From CAVXEH01 sp963805645 (GTDB lineage Bacteria; Chloroflexota; Limnocylindria; QHBO01), in NCBI GenBank assembly GCA_963805645.1, contig CAWDVA010000007.1, positions 310,001 through 374,000 on the forward strand: a DNA stretch of 64,000 bases, in the 5' to 3' direction. The notes under the pieces are model-generated. The model saw only the letters and a program-made list of their open reading frames with translations, was not told the origin of the DNA and made no database searches. The position numbers and the translations under genes are program-made. Each line of letters begins with the position of its first letter. Within the stretch, counting starts at the first letter, position 1. Positions 40,236 to 48,607 of the stretch are shown piece by piece.

Positions 40236-40620
40236 GGCCTGCCATCCCGGCGCGCTGCTCCACGTTGACCACAAGAAGCTGGGTCGCGTGCCGCCCGGTG
40301 GCGGGCACCGGGTCCTCGGTCGGGCGCGGCACCAGATCACAAGCGCAGCCGCGTCGGCTACGACCACTTCGAGGTGTTCGTCGATGACGCCAGCCGGCTG
40401 GCGGCGGTGGTGCAGGTGCCAGACGAGCGAGGCACCAGCGCGGCGCACGCGCTGGAGCTGGCGGCGGCCGAGTTCGCCGCGGTCGGCATCCGCATTGAGC
40501 GGGTGCTGACCGACAACGGCGCCAGCTACCGCAGCCGGGCCTTCGCAGCGCTGCTCGCGCAGCTCGGCGCCGGCCACCGCTGGACGCGCCCCTATCGACC
40601 GCAGACCAATGGCAAGGATG
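40184..40620 (+). pseudogene. IS481-family transposase relic
   Basis: Two frames together give SRLRHADRLTAAPVRYEACH, LLHVDHKKLGRVPPGGGHR and, after a frameshift near 40325, YDHFEVFVDDASRLAAV, VLTDNGASY and RPYRPQTNGK. These line up with the intact IS481 transposase at 62272-63222. Both catalytic Asp regions remain, but the Glu region (expected AER after NGK) is gone because the truncated IS110 begins there. The N-terminal HTH is also missing. Confidence 0.8.
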
Positions 40621-40630
40621 TCCATCTTTG

Positions 40631-41746
40631 TCAAGCGGCCTCGAGGGCCCGCTCGGGGCTGAACAGGGTGCCCGCCTGGAGCATGGTCCACAGCACGCGC
40701 AGCTTGGTGCGGGCCAGGGCAATGAGCGCCTGAGAGTGCGACTTGCCCTCATCGCGCTTGCGGAGATAGAAGCGACGCGAGGCGGGCGTCTTGAGGCTGC
40801 CGATGGCAGCCGACCACAACGCCTGGCGCAGGCGCAGGTTGCAGCGACGAGACAGGTAATGGCTGCCCGAGGAGCCGCCCGACTGCCACACCGTGGGCGT
40901 CAGGCCCGCATAACTGGCCAGGGCATCTGGCGAGCTGAAGCGCGCCAGCGTGCCGACCTCAGCCAGGAAGCGGGGGCCGGTGCGGTGGCTCATCCCCGGC
41001 AGGCTGAGGATGATCGGCGCCTCGGGCAGGGTCAAGAAACGGTCGCGGATCTCCGCATCGAGCTCGCCGATCCGGCGCTTGAGCGCGCCCAGCTCGCCAG
41101 CGACCTCGGCCACGAGGCGGCCATACACCGCCTCCTGCGGTCGAGGGCCGATCTGAGCCGCGGCCAGCAGCTGCTCGGCGCGCTGCAGCGGGCGACGTCG
41201 ATAGCGCTGGGCGGCCAGGAAGGCGGCCAGCTCGAAGGCACTCTGGGTGCGCAGCATGGTGGCCGTTGGGAAGGTCGACAGCAAGGCGGTCACCGCGTCG
41301 CCGTCGAGGGCGGCGAACGCATGCGAGGCAAGGAATTCGGGCCAGTATTGGCTGAGCAGGTAGCGCAGGCGGTTGATGAGCCGCGTCCGATCCCGGATCA
41401 GCGCGTCCTGATAGCGGCTCAGCACGCGCAGCTCGGCGACGGTCTCGGGCACCGGCGCCAGGCGGCGCAGCCCGGTGTGGCTCTCGCGTCCGATCGAGGC
41501 ACAGATCTCCGCGTCGATGAGGTCGGTCTTGTGCGCCTGTCGCCGACCCTTGCGACGGGCGGCCACCTCGTTGGGGGTGAGCGTGGCGACCGCCTCACCG
41601 TGGGCCAGCAGCTCACCGATGAGCACCGCGCCATCGCCGGCGTTGGCCTCGGCGACCCAGAGCGCCCGTCCCGGTCCGCTCGAGATAGATGGTGGGTCGG
41701 TGTGACTGTTTAGTTGGTACGCAGAACGAGCTCCGAGCGGCGGCAA
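40631..41746 (-). pseudogene. IS110-family transposase, N-terminally truncated
   Basis: Frame of 371 codons. Transposase sequence begins at about ALWVAEANAGDGAVLI; the first ~25 residues are not IS110-like. The opening GIDxGK motif with the first catalytic Asp is missing. KTDLIDAEICA keeps the later Asp residues. The C-terminal domain is intact (ILSLPGMSHRTGPRFLAEVG, LASYAGLTPTVWQSG). It belongs to a different IS110 subgroup from the copy at 36823. The lost 5' side would also have carried its bridge RNA. Confidence 0.75.
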
Positions 41747-42150
41747 CAGCTGCGCTGCAGTTCAAGGCGCTGGCCGTTTGAGTCTTGTCGCATGCAGGCG
41801 ATACTTCCGCCTGTTCGCCAGGATTACTTCGTGTGGTGACATAGCTGCCGATCAGCACGAACACCGCGAGAGTGGCTGCGACGAACACAGCGAGGCGACC
41901 GCGGTGCGACCATCGCCGACGACGCGAGACGCCGAGGCCCTCGCCTCTCTGCCCAAGATCGTTGCCGGCAGCCCGATGCAGCATCTTCCTCGTCCGCCGG
42001 ATCAACGGGGTCGTTCACGGCATATGGTCTCCCCGATCCACATCGACTCAGAGTTCACGTAGGCGCATGGCAGCTCAGACCAGCTGGATCTGGTGTTCAG
42101 GGGTGGCCTGCGTTGGCAGCGAACGTCGAAGCCGTACCGACGCCCCGAAA
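41747..42150. other. 404-bp gap with a possible membrane-protein remnant
   Basis: No complete gene. On the minus strand (about 42035 to 41750), two frames together read NDPVDPADEEDAASG and then GRLAVFVAATLAVFVLIGSY. This looks like an acidic N-terminus followed by one transmembrane span, as in anti-sigma or anchored proteins. It is frameshifted and cut by the IS110 remnant. Too little is left to name. Confidence 0.3.
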
Positions 42151-43347
42151 TCACCGTGGGAAAGTCAAATGGGTGAGGCTCGGGTAGACAGGAGACATAT
42201 CCGAAGAGCTCTGGCTGCCCGATTCGCCAACGACCCAGATACCGCCAGCACCGTCTGGCAATAGTGCATCAATGCGCGGATCCGCCCACGTTGCCGAGGA
42301 GGATGGATTTAGGCCGGCATGCGGAGGAGGTCCAGCGAGCGCGACTAAAGAGAGCGTAACGTCACTGCGCGCCCCGTCCGCAGCGAGTCGAGTGACCACG
42401 AGCGATCCCCGGCCCATCGAAGTCACATATACGTAACCGTCGTCATCACATGCGAACACCGGGCGCCCAGCCGAGGCTGGCACCCCAGCCGCGAGCATCT
42501 CACTTGGTTGCCCCCAACGCAGTACCGTGCCAGCACTTGTGAGCAAGGAAATTCCTAGCTTTGCGATGCACGCGGCTCTTGCGGAGTTCACTATCTCGGG
42601 TGACGCGCCGAGCGTGGGGACCACAGCGGCGGTCGGCGTAAACGTATGGGCCGCGATCAGACTGCCCGTAGCAATTACCTTGCCATCGTTCGTGACGCTG
42701 AGGCCGGAGGTGGGGCCCGTCACGATCGGAAGGTCCGCCACTGGCTCGGCGGTCTTGGTGCGCAGGTCCCATCCATAGAGACGATGATCGTAGTTCCTGA
42801 GGAAGACCAGGCTCCCCAGTTTCTCATCCCAGGCCGCCGCCACCACGCTACCTGCGTTAGGACGCTCGGCCGAAGGCATGACATCCGAGGGAGGCGCCGG
42901 CAGATCCCACATCGCGAGGGCCATCGTGGATAGGTCGAGCTGCGCGATCTTAGTCCCGTAGGCAATCCACAAGGACCCGGTGCCGTCCGAGGCGAGCCCG
43001 ACACCTGTGTATGGTCCAACGTCGTGGGTGATTAAGGTCGAGTCGAGTATCTCCCCGTCGGTGGTCGACAGCATTGTCAGTGACAAGCTGCTGTCTTCGA
43101 ATGGCTGGGTTGCGACGAAAGCTGACGAACCGACACGTAGCACGGTTCGTTGCCCGGCGGCAAGCCCAATCCCCGGCGGCCACGCGACGCCATCAGCGAG
43201 GGGGTTCGCGGATGGTGCAGGCGTGGGTGCGCCGCGCCCAGCGGAAACCCCACTGCAACCGGCAAGGCTACATGCAACGATCAGAAGGACGACCGTCTTT
43301 GCCGCTCGTGCAAGAGGCGGGGCATACGCGCCGGTCCACAGAGGCAT
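42151..43347 (-). CDS. Secreted lipoprotein with beta-propeller-like repeats, unknown
   Basis: 398 aa. A signal peptide (TVVLLIVACSLAGC) ends in a lipobox with Cys at about residue 31, so it should be lipid-anchored outside the cell. A Pro/Ala linker precedes a repeat-rich body with recurring motifs (GLASDGTGSLWIAYG, GLSVTNDGKVIATG, ACDDDGYVYVTSMG) like blades of a beta-propeller. It starts 7 bp after the secreted protein gene at 43355, with a GGGGGG RBS overlapping that gene's stop. The two are likely co-expressed. No enzyme motif. Confidence 0.6.
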   Translation of the reverse strand: MPLWTGAYAPPLARAAKTVVLLIVACSLAGCSGVSAGRGAPTPAPSANPLADGVAWPPGIGLAAGQRTVLRVGSSAFVATQPFEDSSLSLTMLSTTDGEILDSTLITHDVGPYTGVGLASDGTGSLWIAYGTKIAQLDLSTMALAMWDLPAPPSDVMPSAERPNAGSVVAAAWDEKLGSLVFLRNYDHRLYGWDLRTKTAEPVADLPIVTGPTSGLSVTNDGKVIATGSLIAAHTFTPTAAVVPTLGASPEIVNSARAACIAKLGISLLTSAGTVLRWGQPSEMLAAGVPASAGRPVFACDDDGYVYVTSMGRGSLVVTRLAADGARSDVTLSLVALAGPPPHAGLNPSSSATWADPRIDALLPDGAGGIWVVGESGSQSSSDMSPVYPSLTHLTFPR

Positions 43348-43354
43348 GGTCCAG

Positions 43355-44191
43355 TTACCCCCCGTAGGCGTAGAACCAGTAGTAGCTGTTCAGTCCGTGG
43401 TAGTAATACGGCGGAGTGTACGAATGCTCGTCGAACCGCTCTGTGTACTGGGCAGTCAGGGAGGTGTCCCATGGCTCCCACCCATTCGCGCCGTGCAAGC
43501 GCAACGCTTGGTTGGTGTTCGGGTTGCTCGTGCCGAAATATGAGAGAGCAAGGGTGGGCGCGACGCCGCTTTGGTCCTCCATCTCGGTTGTTGCCACCAT
43601 GATCCCTACGGTGTTTGGCTCGACGCAGTCCTCACCCTTAATTCCCCCCGAATATGTTATGTAGGCCTCCCAGCAGCCAGTAACTCCGTTGTAAACGACC
43701 CGGGAAGTGACGGCGGAGCTAGGGTCTGCGGTTCCGAAGTCGTAGACGCTATAAGTCTGTTGCGATGTCATGTTCTCGACATATCGTCCGAAGGTGTTCA
43801 GTCGCGAAACGCAGGTGCCGACGTGGCAGCTGCCGACGGGCTCGTTGCTGACAGTTCCGGTATACCACCCAGTCTGCAGCCAATAGCTCAGGCTGTTCCA
43901 CTCGGCGCCAAGCCAGCCAAGCTCATGGTCGGATTCGTGGTTCGAAACCTGGTGGAACGTGGCGGGCGCGGTCAGCTGGCCGTCGACTCCGTTCCAGCCA
44001 CCATAGGCGTTGTACGAGCCACATTGGGTAAGGCCATTCGTGTGTGACGTCAGCTGGCCTGCGTAGTGGTACCCGACGACGTGGCCGCAGCTGGTTCCAA
44101 TCGCGAGCACCGGGGAGACTTGCGCACCCAGAAGTAACAAGCAGACGACCGCCGCTGCCGCCGGCACAACTCGTTGCCCCCGAGGAGACAC
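43355..44191 (-). CDS. Secreted Trp/Tyr-rich protein, unknown (protein A)
   Basis: 278 aa from GTG 44191 (GAGGGG upstream). Signal peptide residues 1-30 end in SPVLA. The mature protein has eight Cys and many Trp/Tyr. HELGWLGAEW, YWLQTGWYTG (Gln106) and CWEAYITY (Glu175) vaguely recall the Gln/Glu dyad of G1 glutamic peptidases, but similarity is too weak to assign. It is followed at once by a lipoprotein gene, a pattern seen with other secreted proteins in this region. No family recognised with confidence. Confidence 0.55.
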   Translation of the reverse strand: MSPRGQRVVPAAAAVVCLLLLGAQVSPVLAIGTSCGHVVGYHYAGQLTSHTNGLTQCGSYNAYGGWNGVDGQLTAPATFHQVSNHESDHELGWLGAEWNSLSYWLQTGWYTGTVSNEPVGSCHVGTCVSRLNTFGRYVENMTSQQTYSVYDFGTADPSSAVTSRVVYNGVTGCWEAYITYSGGIKGEDCVEPNTVGIMVATTEMEDQSGVAPTLALSYFGTSNPNTNQALRLHGANGWEPWDTSLTAQYTERFDEHSYTPPYYYHGLNSYYWFYAYGG

Positions 44192-44205
44192 CCCGCTTTG
44201 CCCCT

Positions 44206-45402
44206 CTACTTGCGAAATCTCCGCCGATGCGTGGCTGGAACACCCATTGTGGCCCTGCCGTCAACCGAGGATCCATTGGGAAGTCTCGCGAGGCACGGTC
44301 GCATTTCCCGATCGGTGGCCCCTTCCGCGAGCCCGCACTGGCATCTCGGACGATTGAGGGTCGGATTCGGCCGTTCCCGCTCGACTTGAGCACGATTCGG
44401 ACGTTCAGCGGCACAGCGGTGGGAGCGGGAAAATCCACAAGTCTGCGCTGCACTCCACCCCGACCACGAGTGGCCATCGCCGACCGGCACGTGCCAGTAG
44501 AAGGTCGTGCCGGTCACCAGCCCGGTCGGCGGGGCATGGGTCCAGCTCGTCGTTGAACCGCTGCTGGCGGTCGAGTCGGCGAGGATAGTGTAAATGCCGA
44601 GGTCGTGGCGACCTGGACCCAGTAGCGCGCCTGGCCGAGGCCCGAGCCGTTTTCGGAGCGTACGTCCAGCTGAAGGTGCCGTTGCCCCACGCCGAGTTGA
44701 TCGGACTGGTGGGCGTGTTGCTCGGCCGGGTCCAGTACACCGACAGGTAGGGCGGCTCGTTGGTGCTGATATTCGAGCCGTTCTCGCTGGCGCGCAGCGC
44801 TTCCAGAGGGTCTGGCTGGTGGAGGACTCGTAGATGCGGAGCCCGTAATTGGTGGCCGCCCCGTCGGTAGAGGACGCGGCCGGTATCGAGCACCGGCGCC
44901 CAATCGGTCGCGATCGCGGCGGTAACCTCGAAGGAACGATCGGCCGCAGCACGATCGATTGCTGCCCGCTCACCACGCGTGGCAGGGTGCCCGTGGCACT
45001 CTGGCTGCCGAGTTCGACACGGGCGGGCGCTTGCTTCGATTCAAACGCTACACCGCTGCGGAGACTCAGAACCGGGCTGGTGTCGATGGGAACGAGCGCG
45101 CTGGAGCCGTCATCGAAATTGATCGGCGTGGCGAACGACTCGGTCGTGAAGGTTGCATCCGAGTTCAGGCAGGTTCGGGAGTCGACCGTCCGCTGAGCGG
45201 GATCTCCTGACGCGTCAGGGGAGCGCTCAGACGCGCTGGTAGCTCGGGGGTGTCGTGGGCAGGAGTCGGCGCAATTGGCACGATTGCGCCGGTGCCGGCG
45301 GAGGTGTGGCGGCCAACAAAGAAGCCCGAGCCATCGCTCCGGCTTGGATCCGACCAGCCCACGCGTCCGGACGATAGGTCCCGGGCGTTGAGCTCTCGTC
45401 AA
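44206..45402 (-). pseudogene. Degraded RHS/DNRLRE-like secreted protein gene
   Basis: Several frames hold pieces of one protein. TCLNSDATFTTESFATPINF and SALVPIDTSPVLS resemble the N-terminal region of RHS/YD-repeat or DNRLRE wall proteins. YGLRIYESSTSQTLWK is like a DNRLRE strand. NEPPYLSVYWTRPSNTP, YWVQVATTSAFT, then TTFYWHVPVGDGHSW resemble fibronectin-type repeats. The longest frame is 398 codons, but meaning jumps between frames, so at least two indels have occurred. Relic. Confidence 0.5.
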
Positions 45403-45543
45403 GGAGTGTGGAAACTCACGGCTCCATCTGCCACCAAGCCGAACGCCGGATCGAACGGTCTCGATCCGGCGTCGGATGCGTCAGCAGGTCCCTGGGGTGT
45501 TCCGTTGTCGACTACTTGCCTGCTGCGCCTGCTCTCCCTCGAC
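45403..45543. other. Short gap, nothing recognised
   Basis: 141 bp between the RHS-like relic and the small membrane-protein gene. No promoter, hairpin or reading frame that I could support. Confidence 0.3.
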
Positions 45544-45738
45544 CTAAGGTTTCGCCCTTGAGCGCGCAAAGGCGCGAATGGCCAGGTACCCCAACAGGAG
45601 CAGTATCAACAGGGGTGCCACGAGAATAACGAGTTGGAGCGTCGATCCCGCCGCGCCGGCAATTGCCGCGTAGGCGACGACCAACACGAGTAGCAGGAGC
45701 GCCCCCCAGAAGAAGTAGCGGCCAGCGTTATCGGTCAT
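45544..45738 (-). CDS. 64-aa two-TM membrane protein, partner of secreted protein B
   Basis: Two hydrophobic helices (FFWGALLLLVLVVAYAAIAG and LVILVAPLLILLLLGYLAI) fill most of the protein, with a short basic C-terminus (RAFARSRAKP). Its ATG (45738) is 5 bp after the stop of the secreted protein gene at 45744. Size and topology resemble small immunity or anchoring proteins, but there is no direct evidence. Unknown function. Confidence 0.5.
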   Translation of the reverse strand: MTDNAGRYFFWGALLLLVLVVAYAAIAGAAGSTLQLVILVAPLLILLLLGYLAIRAFARSRAKP

Positions 45739-45743
45739 TCAGC

Positions 45744-46352
45744 TCACCCGCCCATGCTCCCGGAAACGCTGCCATCGTAGTACACGGTGGTGTCGATCCA
45801 CGGGTAGCGGTAATCGATGCAACCCACGAGCGGGACGCAGAAGCTGAAGCCTCCCTGCAGGTAGACCTCGTAATGGCCGTAGCCCACGCCACCCTCGGTG
45901 TCCCAGGCCTGCCATCCGAGCCAGTTCCAGCCCAACGTGTTGACCGTGAAGCCGCGGTACTTGCTCGCGCTCGTCAGTCTGAGCGTTGACTGGTTGGCGC
46001 ACCAGTTGATCTTGGACCACATCGTGAACAGGGTGCCGCCCAAGTAGTTCTTCGCCACGAAGGTCTTGGTGATCGTCCAGCACTCGGTCAAAGAATCAGG
46101 CGCCGCCGTCTGGGCGATGGATTCGCTGGAATCGAATCCCGCCACTGTGAGGTAAGCCACCACGGCCTTCTGGTCGGCCGAGGAGAGGTTCAAGAATGCC
46201 GCGTCTGGATCCTTGCTGGCGGTCAGACGCGCCACGAGTGTGGCGGCGTCAGGTGATGGGCCGGCTGCGCTCACCGGCGCAACCATGCTGATGACGAGGG
46301 CGATCGCGCCGAAGCCAGCCGCGAACCCTCTGAGTCTGATGGAATGCCGCAT
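45744..46352 (-). CDS. Secreted Trp-rich protein, unknown (protein B)
   Basis: 202 aa from ATG 46352, with an ideal GGAGGT 8 nt upstream; a longer open frame to 46598 has no RBS. Signal peptide residues 1-29 end in APVSA. The mature N-terminal part (AAFLNLSSADQKAVVAYL) is helical. The C-terminal ~110 residues are Trp/Tyr/Gly-rich, with GWNWLGWQAW, GGFSFCVPLVGC and WIDTTVYYDGSVSG. That tail resembles the one of protein C at 60635 (SLFCWP, then NRVYGRGNGTV). Followed by a two-TM protein gene. Confidence 0.55.
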   Translation of the reverse strand: MRHSIRLRGFAAGFGAIALVISMVAPVSAAGPSPDAATLVARLTASKDPDAAFLNLSSADQKAVVAYLTVAGFDSSESIAQTAAPDSLTECWTITKTFVAKNYLGGTLFTMWSKINWCANQSTLRLTSASKYRGFTVNTLGWNWLGWQAWDTEGGVGYGHYEVYLQGGFSFCVPLVGCIDYRYPWIDTTVYYDGSVSGSMGG

Positions 46353-46554
46353 GCTCAGGTACCTCCGCTGATGTCGGCGATGCCAACGCGGATGTCGAGC
46401 GGCCGGGGCCGGAGTTCCCCCGACACCCCCCCCCGCGACGGCCACCGGCCGGCCGCCACGAGCCACCGCAGCATGCCCGAGCGCGCGGTCAAGTAGGAAG
46501 TGCCAGAACGCCCGAAGTTGGCCCACTCGGCGTGGACCAAGGCCCGGAGCGGTC

Positions 46555-47898
46555 TCAGGCGGCAGCGATCTGATGGGGGGCTGGCACATAGACGCCATCG
46601 ACGAAGCGGGCGCCGCCGAGCAGCAGGGTCATGATCGTCAGCCCGCCGTTCAGCGGCCGCCACGAGTGTTCCAGACGCTGGGCGATCTTGAACACCAGGT
46701 AGAGCGCGTTCTCGCGGCGGCGCATCCGCTTGGCGACGTTGGTTCGCAGCCGGACGCCGGCGAACACTGACTCGATTGGGTTGCTCGTCCGGATATGGAT
46801 CCAGTGCTCGGCCGGGAAGTCGTAGAAGGTCACGAAGTCCTCCCAGTCGCGCAGCAGCGTGTCAGCCGCCGGCTCCTGGCCGTGGGCCCGCAGCCAGCGC
46901 ACGGTGGCATCCCGCCGCAGCTCGCACTCGGCGCGTGACTCGGAGGCCCACACCTCACGCAGCCGACGACGGACGTCGGCCCACAGCCGTTTTGGGAGCT
47001 TGTCGAGGACGTTGAGCACGCGATGGTTCCAACACCGTTGGTGGCGCGTTGCCGGGTAGACCTCGGCCAGCGCCGCCCACAATCCCAGGCCACCGTCGCC
47101 GACCGCCAGCAGTGGTGACTCGAGGCCGCGAGTCTTCAGCGCCCTCAGCAGATCACCCCAAGAGGCTGCGCTCTCCCGGTAACCGAGCTCCATGGCCAGC
47201 AGCTCCTTGCGCCCGTCCTCGCGGGCACCGACGATGACCAGCAGGCAGCTGTGCTCGGGTTCGAGTCCGGCGCCGAGGTAGATGCCGTCTGCCCACAGGT
47301 AGGCGTATCGGGCGCTCAGCGGCCGCACCCGCCAGGCGGCGTACTCGGCCGCCCACTCCTCCTTGAGGCGCAGGATGGTCGACGAGGACAGCGGAGCCGA
47401 CTCACCGAGCAGCTCGCGGAAGGCGGGCTCGAAGTCGCCTGAGCTGAGGCCTTCCAGGTAGAGGCGGGCGAAGAGGCGCTGGGTCTCCGCCGACAGCATC
47501 CGCCGGCGGGGCAGGAGGGCCGAGTGGAACGGCTCGGCCTCGGCGGGTAGGTCGGAGATCCGCGGCGGGCGGACCTCGATCGGCCAGGTGCCGATCGCTA
47601 CCCGGCGCGGCTTGCCGTAGCCGTTGCGGTACCCGTGGGCAGCAAGCAACCGGCGCTCGTATCGGGGCCGGCCCAGGAACTCGTCGACCTCGACCGCCAG
47701 GGCTCGCTCGAGCATGCGCCGGGCACCCTCCCGCGCCAGTTCCTCGAGGGTGGTGTTGACGATGGTGGCCGGTGGCTCGGCTGGCTCCCGGTCGGTCTCT
47801 GAGGACGACTGGTCGGGCGTCGCCGTCGGTGCCTGGCTGGCACCTGGCGCTGGCGGTTCAGAGCGTGCGATCGGGGTCAGGGCATGGTAGGTTTCCAT
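46555..47898 (-). CDS. IS256/mutator-type transposase
   Basis: 447 aa from ATG 47898; the frame is open further upstream without a good start. DDE-type core: Asp in YLWADGIYLGAG, Asp in LAVGDGGLGLWAAL, and Glu in SNPIESVFAGVRLRT; QRCWNHRVLNVLDKLPK is the usual intervening motif. It is from a different lineage than the IS256 copy at 36.6-39.0 kb. Inverted repeats and target duplication could not be defined, so the element's ends are uncertain. Confidence 0.85.
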   Translation of the reverse strand: METYHALTPIARSEPPAPGASQAPTATPDQSSSETDREPAEPPATIVNTTLEELAREGARRMLERALAVEVDEFLGRPRYERRLLAAHGYRNGYGKPRRVAIGTWPIEVRPPRISDLPAEAEPFHSALLPRRRMLSAETQRLFARLYLEGLSSGDFEPAFRELLGESAPLSSSTILRLKEEWAAEYAAWRVRPLSARYAYLWADGIYLGAGLEPEHSCLLVIVGAREDGRKELLAMELGYRESAASWGDLLRALKTRGLESPLLAVGDGGLGLWAALAEVYPATRHQRCWNHRVLNVLDKLPKRLWADVRRRLREVWASESRAECELRRDATVRWLRAHGQEPAADTLLRDWEDFVTFYDFPAEHWIHIRTSNPIESVFAGVRLRTNVAKRMRRRENALYLVFKIAQRLEHSWRPLNGGLTIMTLLLGGARFVDGVYVPAPHQIAAA

Positions 47899-48607
47899 CG
47901 CGGCGTGCACCTCGTTGGCTTGAACGACCGGCAGGGTAGGTACGCCGCTTTCTGTTGCCCTCGGAGCACCGAGATCGCAATCACAGGCACGGCGCAATTT
48001 CCACACCTCGCGACCATAGCTCCCGGGCGTTGGATGCTCAGACGTACACACAGATGTACACACTTTCCCTTGAAGTCGCTCCCCGCGCGACTTAGCGTAA
48101 AAGGTCTCTCGATGCCGCGCCGATGCGCTCCCGCAGACGCCGCAGCGAGAACCACGACTCGTCCCACCGCGAGGCAACCGATGACAGCTCAGCGCAGGCG
48201 CACCAACGCGAACCGACTGGCGGCCACTGCCGCGGTCGACGCCTGTGACGCGCTGCGCTGCCGCCCCGGTCGCCGTCGCCTAGCGCTCCGAGCGCGACGG
48301 GGCACCGAGCTTGGCGGCCCGAACATCGGGCAGATGGCAGCGACCAGAGCTCCACGCCCCGGCCTGCGAAGCAGCCGATCCGGCGGTCGCTCTAGGAGCA
48401 CGCTCTTCGGGGTCGAGCTGGGACAGGCGAACGGGCCGCTGGCGGGTAGAGGGCACGGCTCCCGTCAGCGACCGGGCCCCGACACACAGTCGCGGCTGTG
48501 TCGCTGCCGGCTGTGCGTTGCCCTGGCCACCGCCATCGAATCCGCGGCGAGGAAGCGAGGCGGCCCTTCACGCTAGACTGCGTGGTCCTACTGGGGCTGT
48601 GACACGG
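47899..48607. other. 709-bp region without a supported gene
   Basis: Lies between the IS256-type transposase and serine recombinase 1. Likely contains the upstream end of the IS. A small inverted repeat GTACA...TGTAC occurs near 48042-48058. Open frames here are GC-driven and carry no recognisable protein. Serine recombinase attachment sites often flank their gene, so an attP remnant is possible. Confidence 0.3.

Noticed and set aside
43571..44556. Plus-strand frames opposite protein A and the RHS-like relic
   Set aside because: No RBS, no domain, and protein A on the other strand has a signal peptide and good start.
48040..48060. GTACACACAGATGTAC repeat as an IS terminal repeat or CRISPR-like unit
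   Set aside because: No second copy at the other end of the IS256-type element and no regular spacing of repeats.
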